In this document: piece by piece, positions 17,871-27,702 of the stretch | How positions within the stretch are numbered: the stretch's first letter is position 1 | Layout of the letters: every line of letters begins with the position of its first letter | Assembly: GCA_026003195.1 (NCBI GenBank) | Contig: BPGU01000001.1 | Coordinates: forward strand, 62,001 to 126,000 | Origin: Armatimonadota bacterium | GTDB lineage: Bacteria > Armatimonadota > HRBIN16 | DNA length: 64,000 nucleotides | Direction: 5' to 3' | Notes under the pieces: model-generated | Databases searched by the model: none | What the model was told of the DNA's origin: nothing | The model's input: only the letters and a program-made list of their open reading frames with translations | Made by a program: the position numbers and the translations under genes

Positions 17871-19343
17871 TTATGCCTTGCCTCGCAGAGTACCGGTCTC
17901 CTGCTCTATCCGCTGCTGGAGCAGTTCCGCCGAGATAAGCACCATCGGGATGCCGTTACCCGGTACGGTGCTTGCGCCCACGAAGTACACGCCCTCAAAA
18001 GGCGCACGGTTCGACGGACGGAAGCAGGTGGACTGGAAAAAGTCATGGCTCAATCCGAATGCCGCGCCCTGCCAAAGCCCCATCGCCTCCCAATCGGCGG
18101 GGGAGACGGTGTGCACAAAACGGATACCGTCCCTGCGCAGCCCTGCTTCTCGCTCCAGTCGGCTGAGCACCTTTTCCAGTACTTCGTTCTTCATCCCAGA
18201 GGCGTCCTGCCCCGAACGGTTGGGCACAGGCACCAGCACGTACAGGTTTTCACTGCCCTCGGGGGCATCGGACGGCTCGGTGCGCACGGACAGGCAGGTG
18301 TAGAAAGAGGGTTCCTGCGGAACCACCTTTTGCACAAAAATCTCGTGCAGATTGCGCTCGAAATCCGCGCTAAAGTGCACGTTATGGTGCAGCAGAGAGG
18401 GCAGCTTGCCCTCGTATCCGATGCAAAACACCAGTGCACTGCAGGAGTTGCGCCACCTGCGGCGGGATGGCTTCGTATTGGGTAGCAGGTTCGCGTAGGC
18501 GGTTGGTACGTCTGTGTTCAGCACAACTATCTCCGCGTGCAGGCTTTCTCCCGAATTCAGGCGCACCCCTTTGGCTTGACCCGCCTGCACAAGGACCTCT
18601 TCCACGCGCTCACCCCTGCGAATCTGCACACCTTCCTCCTGCGCAATGGTCTCCAGCGCACGCACCAGCTGATACATACCACCGCGCGGGAACCACACGC
18701 CTTCCCCCGACTCCATGTAAGTGAGGATACTATACACCCAGGGCGCCTGCAAGGGCGATAGCCCCAGATACATGGTCTGAAAGGTGAAGAGCATCTGCAG
18801 GCGAGGGTCACGGGTGTAATGGCGGATACGGCGGTACAGGTTCGCCAGCAAGCGATGCTTCACCAGCAGACCGATTTGCCTGGCGCCAAGCAGGTCCAGA
18901 GGAGAGCGGTAGTTGCGGCGCACGAACGCGGGCACTACGTCGTGTAGCATCGCAGACAGGTCAGCCATCAGACGCAGGTAGCCGGGCACTTCCGCGGGCG
19001 ACATCTTCTGAGCAATTTCGCGCACCATGCTGGCGATGCAGGGCGAGGAATCGAAGCGCGTGCCATCCGCATAGAAGACGCGATACGACGGGAGGAGCAG
19101 CACCGGTTGTAGGTAGTCCTCTAGACGACGGTGCAGGTCGCGGAACAGCTTCTCTAGCGGGTCCAGCATCATCAACAGGGTAGGTCCCGTATCGAAGCGA
19201 AAGCCTTCGCATTCCAGCAAGCCGACGCGCCCACCCAGCTGCTGACGCTGTTCCAGCAGAGTGACCCGATAGCCTGCATGCGCTAATCGGGCTGCTGCCG
19301 CCAGACCTCCGATACCCCCACCCACGATCGCCACTTGTTTCAC
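17871..19343 (-). CDS. crtI: Phytoene desaturase-type carotenoid oxidoreductase (CrtI-like)
   Basis: I start the gene at a GTG at 19343 that overlaps the cruF stop (GTGA) and has AAGGAG seven nt upstream. The protein then opens directly with the FAD-binding VAIVGGGIGGLAAAARL. At 490 residues it has CrtI size. EQRQQLGGRV, FDTGPTLLMM and the C-terminal FVGASTVPGNGIPMVLISA are the bacterial phytoene desaturase signatures. It introduces double bonds into phytoene; some relatives instead desaturate diapophytoene or oxidise later intermediates. Neighbours crtB and cruF favour a C40 route toward lycopene or gamma-carotene derivatives. Confidence 0.92.
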   Translation of the reverse strand: MKQVAIVGGGIGGLAAAARLAHAGYRVTLLEQRQQLGGRVGLLECEGFRFDTGPTLLMMLDPLEKLFRDLHRRLEDYLQPVLLLPSYRVFYADGTRFDSSPCIASMVREIAQKMSPAEVPGYLRLMADLSAMLHDVVPAFVRRNYRSPLDLLGARQIGLLVKHRLLANLYRRIRHYTRDPRLQMLFTFQTMYLGLSPLQAPWVYSILTYMESGEGVWFPRGGMYQLVRALETIAQEEGVQIRRGERVEEVLVQAGQAKGVRLNSGESLHAEIVVLNTDVPTAYANLLPNTKPSRRRWRNSCSALVFCIGYEGKLPSLLHHNVHFSADFERNLHEIFVQKVVPQEPSFYTCLSVRTEPSDAPEGSENLYVLVPVPNRSGQDASGMKNEVLEKVLSRLEREAGLRRDGIRFVHTVSPADWEAMGLWQGAAFGLSHDFFQSTCFRPSNRAPFEGVYFVGASTVPGNGIPMVLISAELLQQRIEQETGTLRGKA

Positions 19344-20140
19344 GCAGCTGCTCCTTGCCACATGAGTTCTCGAGAGGCGCGCCTCCAGACCAGCCACATC
19401 AGCACCGCCACTGCTATCAGCCAGAGCAGGCTCGCCATCGGGCGCATATACAGCCACGCCAGCCCTGCCATGAAACCGCCCTGTATCAGATAGAGCGCGA
19501 GGGCAAGAGGTTCCCACCGCACTTTCCCGTTGGGGAACACTTTCCAGAAAGCCGCCGCCACCAGCGTACCCGTCAGCCACCACCCCAGCCAGTTAATATA
19601 GGGCATGCCGTAGAAGCCGCCTTCTGTATGCCACTGCCAGTAAGCGTAGCCCGTGGTCATCGCCGGGTCCATCGCGAAGTCCCATATCGTCAGGATAGCT
19701 CCTGCCACTACCGATCGCCAGCGGCCCTGCTTCAGCAAGATTTCGGTCAGCATCATGGCGGGATAGAGCATCATCATCCACGAGAGAGGGATCAGATAGG
19801 GAACGTGCCCCAACAGCTTCGGGCCGAGCAGGTCGGTGTAGGAGTAGGAACCAAACGGGATGCCGGTCGTTGTGCCCAGCAGTTCCATGCCTCCTGCCAG
19901 CACGATGCACAGCACCAGCAGAGTCAGGGTGAGTTTCCAGCCTTCGCGATACCCCATCAAAAAGAGTGCAGTGAGCACCCCTGTCAGCACATTGACAATG
20001 CCCAGCCAGAAAGTGAGGGCAGTGTAATCCCAGTCTGGTATCTGCGACAGGTTATACATCGCCCAGGTACCGGTCAGGCTAAAAGCGGCAACCAGAGCAT
20101 GCAGCACCAGCAACCAGAGAGCTAGTTTGCGTAAATGCAT
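19340..20140 (-). CDS. cruF: CruF-like carotenoid 1',2'-hydratase, integral membrane
   Basis: The 266-residue product has about seven hydrophobic segments and belongs to the carotenoid-biosynthesis membrane protein family typified by CruF (the GTTTGIPFGSYSYTDLLGPKL block, PLSWMMMLYPAMM, WDFAMDPAM and YGMPYINWLGW are characteristic). CruF adds water across the end double bond of gamma-carotene or lycopene. It is the first gene of the five-gene carotenoid operon and overlaps crtI by four bases. No good Shine-Dalgarno is seen before its ATG, so it may be translated from a leader-poor mRNA. Confidence 0.85.
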   Translation of the reverse strand: MHLRKLALWLLVLHALVAAFSLTGTWAMYNLSQIPDWDYTALTFWLGIVNVLTGVLTALFLMGYREGWKLTLTLLVLCIVLAGGMELLGTTTGIPFGSYSYTDLLGPKLLGHVPYLIPLSWMMMLYPAMMLTEILLKQGRWRSVVAGAILTIWDFAMDPAMTTGYAYWQWHTEGGFYGMPYINWLGWWLTGTLVAAAFWKVFPNGKVRWEPLALALYLIQGGFMAGLAWLYMRPMASLLWLIAVAVLMWLVWRRASRELMWQGAAA

Positions 20141-20195
20141 CGCTTTTTGCGTCCAAGCCTCCCACCCTATTTGCCCGATTATACCTCGAAACAGA

Positions 20196-20807
20196 CTATC
20201 TGCGCTGCAATCGGACGATGTGCAGTCGTCGCCTGTCGGGGGGCAGGTCGTGATAGTACGCCTCTCCGACGCTCATAAAGCGAAAGTCAGGGGGGAATAC
20301 TTCGAAGAACTCTTCCAGTTTCAGACGATAGGGACCGCCTTCGGGCGGCTGGGGTTGGTCAGCGTGAAACTCACGCATAAACAAAATGCCACCCGGCTTC
20401 AGCACCCGTGCTACCGAACGGGCATACATGGGGCGTATCTCGGGCGCAAACGAGTGGAAGCAGCCGGAGTCGCAAATCAGGTCGATAGTGGCGTCGCGGA
20501 AGGGCAGGGAACGAGCGTCCGCCTGAAGGAGCGGAATGTCCAACCCCGCCTGGCGGATGCGCTCACGCGCGAAGCGCAGCGGTTCGATGGCGATGTCCAC
20601 GCCGATGACACGATAGCCCTGCTGTGCCAGATATATCAGGTCGGTGCCGGTGCCACACCCGAGGTCTATCGTGATGCCTTTGGGCAGCAGTCCACGCCGC
20701 ACGGCTTCCACCAGCGTCTCTGCCGGTTGCTCGCGGTGCCAGGGCATCTGCTGTGGAGGGGATTCCCGATACCGTTGTTGCCAGCGTTGCGTGTGTTCGT
20801 CCCTCAT
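20196..20807 (-). CDS. Class I SAM-dependent methyltransferase
   Basis: The 203-residue product has motif I as TIDLGCGTGTDLIYLAQQG near residue 48, the acidic motif II end VIGVDI, motif III LLQADARSLPF and motif IV DLICDSGCFHSF. The N-terminal HTQRWQQRYRESPPQQMPW and overall size recall the thiopurine S-methyltransferase / tellurite-resistance subgroup. Substrate unknown. Its ATG overlaps the stop of the universal stress gene, so the two form an operon. Confidence 0.85.
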   Translation of the reverse strand: MRDEHTQRWQQRYRESPPQQMPWHREQPAETLVEAVRRGLLPKGITIDLGCGTGTDLIYLAQQGYRVIGVDIAIEPLRFARERIRQAGLDIPLLQADARSLPFRDATIDLICDSGCFHSFAPEIRPMYARSVARVLKPGGILFMREFHADQPQPPEGGPYRLKLEEFFEVFPPDFRFMSVGEAYYHDLPPDRRRLHIVRLQRR

Positions 20808-21247
20808 CGCACAACCAGAACGGGTATGTCGTGCACGGCGTGGAGCACTTTGTGCGAGACACTGCCCAGCAACAGTGCCGAGGCGTCGGTAAGCCCGCGC
20901 GAACCCATCACGATAAGTTCTGCCTGCTCCTCTTTGGCAACCCGTACGATGGTGTCGGCGGTGTGGCCATACTCGATGCGCGTGCTATATTCTACTTGTG
21001 CCTCTTCCAGCAGGGGTGTCGTGATCATAATCACCCCCTCCGCCGCCTGCTCCATCAGGCGTGTCACCACTGCCACATCGGTGGCGCCACCAGGCAACAC
21101 GGTAGAACCTGCCAGCGCGGCCGGAATATGTACCACATGGAGCACGGTCACTTTCGCCCCGTATGTTTTTGCCAGCTCCGCCGCCCAGCGTGTTGCCTTC
21201 AGCGCGGTCTCTGAGCCATCGGTTGCCAGAAGGATACGTTGAATCAT
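20804..21247 (-). CDS. Universal stress protein (UspA family)
   Basis: Start at 21247 is supported by GGGAGGAG; the frame is open further upstream but without a ribosome site and across the divergent promoter. The 147-residue product has the Usp opening ILLATDGSETALKATRWAAELA and the C-terminal ATP-binding pattern GSRGLTDASALLLGSVS (G-x2-G-x9-G-S), so it is of the ATP-binding kind. Role in stress survival is known for the family in general only. Confidence 0.9.
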   Translation of the reverse strand: MIQRILLATDGSETALKATRWAAELAKTYGAKVTVLHVVHIPAALAGSTVLPGGATDVAVVTRLMEQAAEGVIMITTPLLEEAQVEYSTRIEYGHTADTIVRVAKEEQAELIVMGSRGLTDASALLLGSVSHKVLHAVHDIPVLVVR

Positions 21248-21317
21248 AAGCACTCCTCCCATTATGGAATACGCGCTCTCCACCCTCTTTTCCTTTTGGG
21301 CAGGGATGGGAACATGC

Positions 21318-21346
21318 TTGACATGCGAGTATTGCTTTGCTAAACT
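21318..21346 (+). promoter_or_regulatory. Promoter of the PhyH-family gene
   Basis: TTGACA (21318-21323) and TAAACT (21341-21346) are separated by 17 nt. It sits in the divergent gap between the universal stress gene and the PhyH gene. Confidence 0.65.
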
Positions 21347-21389
21347 AAGTGTGTATACTAAGCATATCCGTCTCAGGAGGGAAGCAACA

Positions 21390-22196
21390 ATGAGCCTGTC
21401 TCCCGAACAGAAGGCGCAGTACGAGCGCGATGGTTTCTTGGCGGTACGCGGCGTGCTTACCGAATCGGAGGTACAATCCATCAAAAACACTCTGGCAGAG
21501 TATCTGCGTGCCGGTCTGGACATGCTTCGCTCTGGCGAATTACCCGAAACCGACACGGTGCACTATAAAGGCGTCGGTATCCAGCTGGAGCCGGCGGTGC
21601 TTTCAGGTAAGGTGCGTGTACCCGACCCTCTCTACGCCGCCCGCAAGATATGGAACCTGTACGGCAACAACCCCCTGGTCACAGCCTTCGTCCGCGACGA
21701 GCGCATCCTGTCGCTGGTCACCAGCATTCTGGGCGAGGAGGTGTGGTTCTTTGCGGACAAGGCGTTGCTGAAGCCTCCACATATCGGCGTGGAGAAGCCC
21801 TGGCATCAGGACATTCCCTACTTTCCCTTCGAGCCAAAAGCGTCGTACCTCCATGTGGCGGTGTGGATTGCTCTGGACGACGCCAGTGCCCAAAACGGGT
21901 GCATGCAGTACATCCCGGGTAGCCATCAATGGGGCAACCTGACTACCGAAACCACATGGACAGAGAGCGTATCGCATCTGGCGGTGGATGAGTCACGCAT
22001 AGACCCTTCGAAAGCGGTAGTGGTGGAGGCAAAAGCGGGAGACCTGGTGCTGCATGACGGGATGGTGTTGCACTACTCCGCGCCCAATCGCTCGCCACAT
22101 CCTCGCTGGGCGTTTGTTCTGGACTTTATCAGCACGCAGGCACAGTATACCGGCGCAGGAGAGCCCAATTACCCACTGCTACGCCGATCGAGATAA
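21390..22196 (+). CDS. Phytanoyl-CoA dioxygenase (PhyH) family protein
   Basis: The 268-residue product starts at an ATG 8 nt after CAGGAGGG. It is a non-haem Fe(II)/2-oxoglutarate dioxygenase: the iron ligands are H139 and D141 in the HQDIPYF motif and H228 in LHYSAPNRS, with an Arg a few residues later for 2-oxoglutarate. QYIPGSHQWG is another family block. Family members hydroxylate varied small molecules and lipids; no neighbour narrows the substrate, although the hydroxylated-carotenoid operon is only a few kb away. Confidence 0.88.
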   Translation: MSLSPEQKAQYERDGFLAVRGVLTESEVQSIKNTLAEYLRAGLDMLRSGELPETDTVHYKGVGIQLEPAVLSGKVRVPDPLYAARKIWNLYGNNPLVTAFVRDERILSLVTSILGEEVWFFADKALLKPPHIGVEKPWHQDIPYFPFEPKASYLHVAVWIALDDASAQNGCMQYIPGSHQWGNLTTETTWTESVSHLAVDESRIDPSKAVVVEAKAGDLVLHDGMVLHYSAPNRSPHPRWAFVLDFISTQAQYTGAGEPNYPLLRRSR

Positions 22197-22221
22197 AACA
22201 GGGTACAATCATCACCGGGTG

Positions 22222-22953
22222 ATGGAGATGATTGGCGACGCTGCCTTCTGGCGACGCTGGGAAGACGAGCTTTGCCGCAGTCAGAAAGCAGACTATGAAC
22301 GGAACCTGCAGCTGGTAGAGTCGCTGTGGGAAGAGGCGAGGCTGCTGGGGGTGTTGTCACAGGAGAACGCACTGGATAACATCCCTGCTCAGAGCGCACG
22401 GGAGAGGTTTCGTGACTTGCTGGTAGCCGTGGCGGGTGAGTTCGCTCGCCGGAGCATCCCCTACATGCTGATTGATGGGCAGGCGGTGCTGCTTTATGGC
22501 GAGCCGCGTTGAACCGCTGACGTGGAGGTGACGGTCGGTTTGCCACCGGAGGAGTTGCCTTTGGTGGTGGAAGCGGTGGGAGCTTTAGGCTGGCAGGTGC
22601 TGGTGCAAAACCCCGACGATTTCGTGCGACGCACCCTCGTGTTGCCCTGTCGTGAGGCAACCACAGGGATACGCATCGATATCATCTTCGCCCAGAGCGA
22701 GTACGAACAACAGGCGCTGCAACGGGTGCGCCGCGTGCCGATGGGCGATGTACAGGTTTGTTTCGCTTCCGTCGAGGATGTGGTGGTACAGAAGCTGGTG
22801 GCGGGGCGTGCTCGCGACCTCGAAGATGTGCGCCGAATCTGGCTGAAGAATCCGGACATCGACGAGGCGTATATCCGTCACTGGCTGCAGCAGTTCGAGG
22901 AAGCATTAGGCGAGCCCTATCTGGCTCGCCAGGAGGAGATCCAGCGTGGTTAG
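22222..22953 (+). pseudogene. Nucleotidyltransferase-like gene interrupted by one in-frame TGA
   Basis: Two open segments, 22222-22509 and 22513-22953, are in the same frame and separated only by the TGA at 22510-22512. Read through, they give about 243 residues. The N-terminal helical part is followed by IPYMLIDGQAVLLYGEPR, the stop, then TADVEVTV, which is the GxPRxTxDVD-type active-site strand of minimal nucleotidyltransferases (AbiEii/DUF6036-like). The C-terminal part has ASVEDVVVQKLVAGRARDLEDV, also family-like. A single base change would restore it. It could be a recent pseudogene, a sequencing error or, less likely, recoding. Confidence 0.65.
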
Positions 22954-22959
22954 CGCCGG

Positions 22960-23261
22960 CTACGGGTGCTTCTCCACGCGCAGGGCGATGTCTTCGGCGT
23001 ACAGAAGGGTTCGCAGGGTCAGATATTGTACCTTTTCCTCCCGAATCAGGCGGTATGTTCCGGCGGGAATGCCCAGCAGAATCGTGGTCTGCGGCGCGCC
23101 TTCGGCGATATGCAGCACATACCGCTTACTTGGCGCACCCATCGCCCGAACGTGTACATCTCCTGAATACCGAAGGAGCCGGAAATCTCGCGGTAGATGC
23201 CAGAGAAGGTGCGTGTGCGGAACTGCAGGTAACGCGGGTTCTGGGTATAGAGTTGTAACAT
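22960..23261 (-). pseudogene. Short frameshifted gene of unknown family
   Basis: Starting at 23261 one frame reads MLQLYTQNPRYLQFRTRTF and continues to about 23145. The neighbouring frame then reads SKRYVLHIAEGAPQTTILLG and GIPAGTYRLIREEKV to the stop at 22960. The two parts join sensibly if one base is lost or gained near 23145-23160. The product would be about 100 residues. I do not recognise it. It may be a degraded remnant or an assembly error; either open frame alone looks less convincing than the joined one. Confidence 0.35.
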
Positions 23262-23429
23262 GTTTTCTCCTCTGCTCTCTGTGTGGTATCCAGCACAGCC
23301 GGAAGGCAGTGCTCCGACCGAAAGGTTTGTCTGTCACCCCATACGCCAGGCAGAGGAGAGTTTACTTGTCTCGGAGAAGAGGTACTCCATACAAAACGGC
23401 GCACCACTTCGGGAGGGAGGAGGATAGAA

Positions 23430-25391
23430 ATGCGCCTCTGGTTGCGCTGTGTGGCGTTCTGTGCTCTGAGCATGATAACCACTTTCTCACTCGCCTCTTC
23501 GCCTCTGGAGGATGACTCACGCCTGCAGCTGCCTATAAACCTTCGCGCAAAGATGCTACCCATACCGCAGATTCTCCGCGAGATCGGCAAGCAGACGGAA
23601 GTGCCACTGGAATGCACGAAGAGCATTTCTGAGGATAAGATGACCGTGCTGGTGCGCGACTGCCCGGCATGGAAAGTACTGCAGAAGATGGCAGAGGTCA
23701 TGGGCTACTCCTGGCAGCAGACAAAGACGGGTTATCGGCTGACACAGTCCGCGCGAAGCGCACAGGAGGAAGCGCAGGCATTGCTGGAGGAACAGTCTGC
23801 TCTGCGCGAGGAAGTGCAACAGTTCATCCGTGAAGCAGAGCTCATAGCGCAGCGGGATTACCCGGAGATTGTTAGAGAGTATGTCCAGCTGGATAAGGAG
23901 ATAGGCTCTCTTTGGGCACGTTCACAGGAGGTGCCGGAGGACCTATCTCGGCGCAGGAACCTACTACATAATGTCGCACAGCCCCAGCGATACCTGTTCG
24001 CCAGAGTGTGCCAGCGTTTTTCCCCTCAAGATTGGCGGAGGTTCTGGAACGGCGAGGTGCTTATCGCCAGCACGATACGGGGTGAGCAGTGGCTGCCTAT
24101 CACCGAAAACATCCCATCATGGCGCGAAGCCCGCGAGGAACTGAGTAACCATATTCTTTCCCAATGGGCTTATCCAGGTGGAACACCTGTGTTGCGTGAA
24201 GGACAACGCTATACGCTGCCCGAGGTCAGCCCCTCGACACAATATCTCTTTGCCTTCTACCTGGATTGGGAGGCAGGGCGTATACGAACGAACCTGATGC
24301 AGAGCGAGGATGGTAGAAGTTATGCGAGTGACCAGATGGACGTGTTCTGGTCGGAAATGAAGCGAAAAGAAGCGCACCTCGGCGCACTCTGGCGGCGCTG
24401 GGAGGAGTGGCAGACGCCGAAGGAGGCTCGGAAAGATTCCCCCCTGTGCCGCGAGCCCATCCAGAGACAAGGAGGCGAAAAAGATAACAGAACTACACCC
24501 TCGCCCTTTGTGGACAACCGAAAGACGATGGCGGACTATCTGGGGTGGCTGTTTGACCACGCACAGGTCCATATCGTGGCGGATGCGTTTCGGTATCCGG
24601 TCGGCGGTGGGCAGATGTGCGCGGATGCTGAAGACAAGACTGTTGGCGACTGGATAGACCGCCTGACGAAAGATGCTGATAGCGCGTATCTGTTCGGCTG
24701 GTGGCGTATAGACGATGACTTTTTGATGTTCCGCCATCATCGTTACTGGTGGTTGCGCCAGAGCGAGCCTGCCGAGAGCCTGTTGAAGACTCTGGAGGAA
24801 CGTACCGCAAAGCGAAGTATCTCTTTAGACGACTATGCCCGTCTGGCAAGAAGTATGACCCCAGCACAGGAGGGACGGCTGAAATGTGACTTGCTGGTGG
24901 TACGGTTCGATAAGGCACCGTTCGGAGAGATATTGCAAAGCAACCTCCCAGCCCTGCGCTTTTGGGCAAGCCTGACTCCCGTGCAACAACACAATCTGCT
25001 GTCAGGCAAGCCTTTGCATGTGGACACACTGCCGCTGGCGTTACAACAGCTCTTCTGGCAGGCAGTGGGCTACGGGCTAGTACATGCCTCCGAGATTACC
25101 TCTCTGTCGGAACCGGCTTTATTGTTCCCGCAGTTGAGCGCTTCGTTCACTCAGAGGGAGCGGTATCGCTTTGTCGGTCAGGGATGGACCGACGAGACGG
25201 ATAGTATAGAGCAGTTCTGGAATGAACATTTTCCTCTGAGGATGGCGATAACAGGCAGTTTTACCCCGCCAACTGCTATCACAAAGTTCCTGAGTGCGGA
25301 CTACCAGATGCATTTCGTGTTCTCACCGACGAACGTGGTACGCTACTTCATTCGCCTGCGCATTCCTGAGGAGGTGGGCGATCGGCTTTGA
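23430..25391 (+). CDS. Secreted protein with N-terminal STN-like (secretin short) domain
   Basis: The ATG at 23430 follows GGGAGGAGG and opens a signal peptide (CVAFCALSMITTFSLA). Residues about 35-105 resemble the STN domain of secretins and TonB receptors: IPQILREIGKQTEVPLE, then VRDCPAWKVLQKMAEVMGYSW. A predicted coiled coil rich in E, A and Q follows (about 108-155). The remaining 500 residues match nothing I know, with a second STN-like stretch near residue 365 (MADYLGWLFDHAQVHIVADAF). No secretin beta-domain or TonB barrel is present, so this is a periplasmic protein using STN modules in an unknown setting. The 653-residue gene is monocistronic. Confidence 0.7.
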   Translation: MRLWLRCVAFCALSMITTFSLASSPLEDDSRLQLPINLRAKMLPIPQILREIGKQTEVPLECTKSISEDKMTVLVRDCPAWKVLQKMAEVMGYSWQQTKTGYRLTQSARSAQEEAQALLEEQSALREEVQQFIREAELIAQRDYPEIVREYVQLDKEIGSLWARSQEVPEDLSRRRNLLHNVAQPQRYLFARVCQRFSPQDWRRFWNGEVLIASTIRGEQWLPITENIPSWREAREELSNHILSQWAYPGGTPVLREGQRYTLPEVSPSTQYLFAFYLDWEAGRIRTNLMQSEDGRSYASDQMDVFWSEMKRKEAHLGALWRRWEEWQTPKEARKDSPLCREPIQRQGGEKDNRTTPSPFVDNRKTMADYLGWLFDHAQVHIVADAFRYPVGGGQMCADAEDKTVGDWIDRLTKDADSAYLFGWWRIDDDFLMFRHHRYWWLRQSEPAESLLKTLEERTAKRSISLDDYARLARSMTPAQEGRLKCDLLVVRFDKAPFGEILQSNLPALRFWASLTPVQQHNLLSGKPLHVDTLPLALQQLFWQAVGYGLVHASEITSLSEPALLFPQLSASFTQRERYRFVGQGWTDETDSIEQFWNEHFPLRMAITGSFTPPTAITKFLSADYQMHFVFSPTNVVRYFIRLRIPEEVGDRL

Positions 25392-25444
25392 CGATAATCC
25401 TGGGGCTGCTGTAGAATCCACAGAAAAAATCTTGTGGCGTACCC

Positions 25445-25472
25445 TTGCCTCTTGCGAAAACTGTGGTATAAT
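25445..25472 (+). promoter_or_regulatory. rRNA operon promoter P1
   Basis: TTGCCT (25445-25450) and TATAAT (25467-25472) are separated by 16 nt. The -10 is embedded in CTGTGGTATAAT, which recurs at the internal promoter before 23S. Confidence 0.6.
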
Positions 25473-25548
25473 ACTGTGTGGCAAGCGCAGAGGGCGCGAA
25501 GAGCCTCTGCGAGGGGAAAAATTTTCCCCAAAAATCTTGCTGGAACCG

Positions 25549-25578
25549 TTGACAAATCGCGGAGATGTGGTGTATATT
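25549..25578 (+). promoter_or_regulatory. rRNA operon promoter P2
   Basis: TTGACA (25549-25554) and TATATT (25573-25578) are separated by 18 nt, about 130 nt before mature 16S. Tandem promoters are normal for rRNA operons. Confidence 0.7.
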
Positions 25579-25611
25579 ATTATCCGCGAGTCAGAGAAAG
25601 GCAGCACCTTG

Positions 25612-25625
25612 AAAACTAGGCAGAG
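25612..25625 (+). other. Pre-16S processing stem, 5' arm
   Basis: AAAACTAGGCAGAG pairs perfectly over 14 bp with CTCTGCCTAGTTTT at 27308-27321, downstream of 16S. This is the long stem that encloses pre-16S RNA and is normally cut by RNase III. It shows that the 16S gene is intact and normally processed. Confidence 0.75.
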
Positions 25626-25705
25626 GGCAGAAGCCTTGAGGTCGGACGCCAGGCGAAGACTTTACGCCATCGCAAATCCCTGCCCGTATGGGTAGTGGTA
25701 TAGAT

Positions 25706-27276
<1,571 letters not shown>

Positions 27277-27408
27277 GGTCGAGCGTCTGGCAGGACCACA
27301 AGGCGCTCTCTGCCTAGTTTTGAAGGGGTTGCCACTGCGTCTGTATGAGAGAGGTTGCTCGACATACCGTCCGAAGTGGCTGAAGCTCCTTGACAAAGAG
27401 TGTGGCGT

Positions 27409-27437
27409 CAAGGGGAGGCCTCAGCCTCCCCTTTGTG
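27409..27437 (+). other. Strong GC hairpin in the 16S-tRNA spacer
   Basis: CAAGGGGAGG and CCTCCCCTTTG form a nearly perfect stem around CCTCAG, followed by TGTG. It resembles an intrinsic terminator inside the operon. It could reduce read-through into the tRNA/23S part unless antitermination acts. Confidence 0.4.
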
Positions 27438-27446
27438 TCGCGAAGC

Positions 27447-27523
27447 GGGCCTATAGCTCAGGTGGCTAGAGCGCACCCCTGATAAGGGTGAGGTCGATGG
27501 TTCGAGTCCATCTAGGCCCACCA
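27447..27523 (+). tRNA. tRNA-Ile (GAT anticodon), CCA encoded
   Basis: A 77-nt cloverleaf with acceptor GGGCCTA/TAGGCCC, anticodon loop CTGATAA and TTCGAGTCC T-arm. CCA is encoded. It occupies the usual place in the 16S-23S spacer. Confidence 0.95.
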
Positions 27524-27529
27524 TCGCGC

Positions 27530-27605
27530 GGGGGCTTAGCTCAGCTGGGAGAGCGTCTGCTTTGCACGCAGAAGGTCAGCGGTTCGAATCCGCTAGCCTC
27601 CACCA
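27530..27605 (+). tRNA. tRNA-Ala (TGC anticodon), CCA encoded
   Basis: A 76-nt cloverleaf with acceptor GGGGGCT/AGCCTCC (one G-T pair), anticodon loop TTTGCAC and TTCGAATCC T-arm. CCA is encoded. It follows tRNA-Ile by six nt. Confidence 0.95.
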
Positions 27606-27616
27606 CACCGAAGGCA

Positions 27617-27645
27617 TTGACAGGCAACACCTACTGTGGTATAAT
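27617..27645 (+). promoter_or_regulatory. Perfect consensus promoter between tRNA-Ala and 23S
   Basis: TTGACA (27617-27622) and TATAAT (27640-27645) are separated by exactly 17 nt. The -10 context CTGTGGTATAAT is the same 12 bases as at promoter P1 of this operon. It would let 23S and 5S be transcribed independently of 16S. Confidence 0.75.
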
Positions 27646-27702
27646 AGATGCCTGCAGGCGGGGGACAGCGTGAACCCGCCCAAGATGTGAGCACCTTGAA
27701 AG

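Noticed and set aside
22510-22512. Selenocysteine codon
   Set aside because: No SECIS-like hairpin is obvious downstream, and the family does not use Sec or Cys at this site.
27488-27673. Short open frame across the tRNA genes
   Set aside because: It covers tRNA sequence in both genes and its translation is the usual tRNA artefact seen in automatic annotation.
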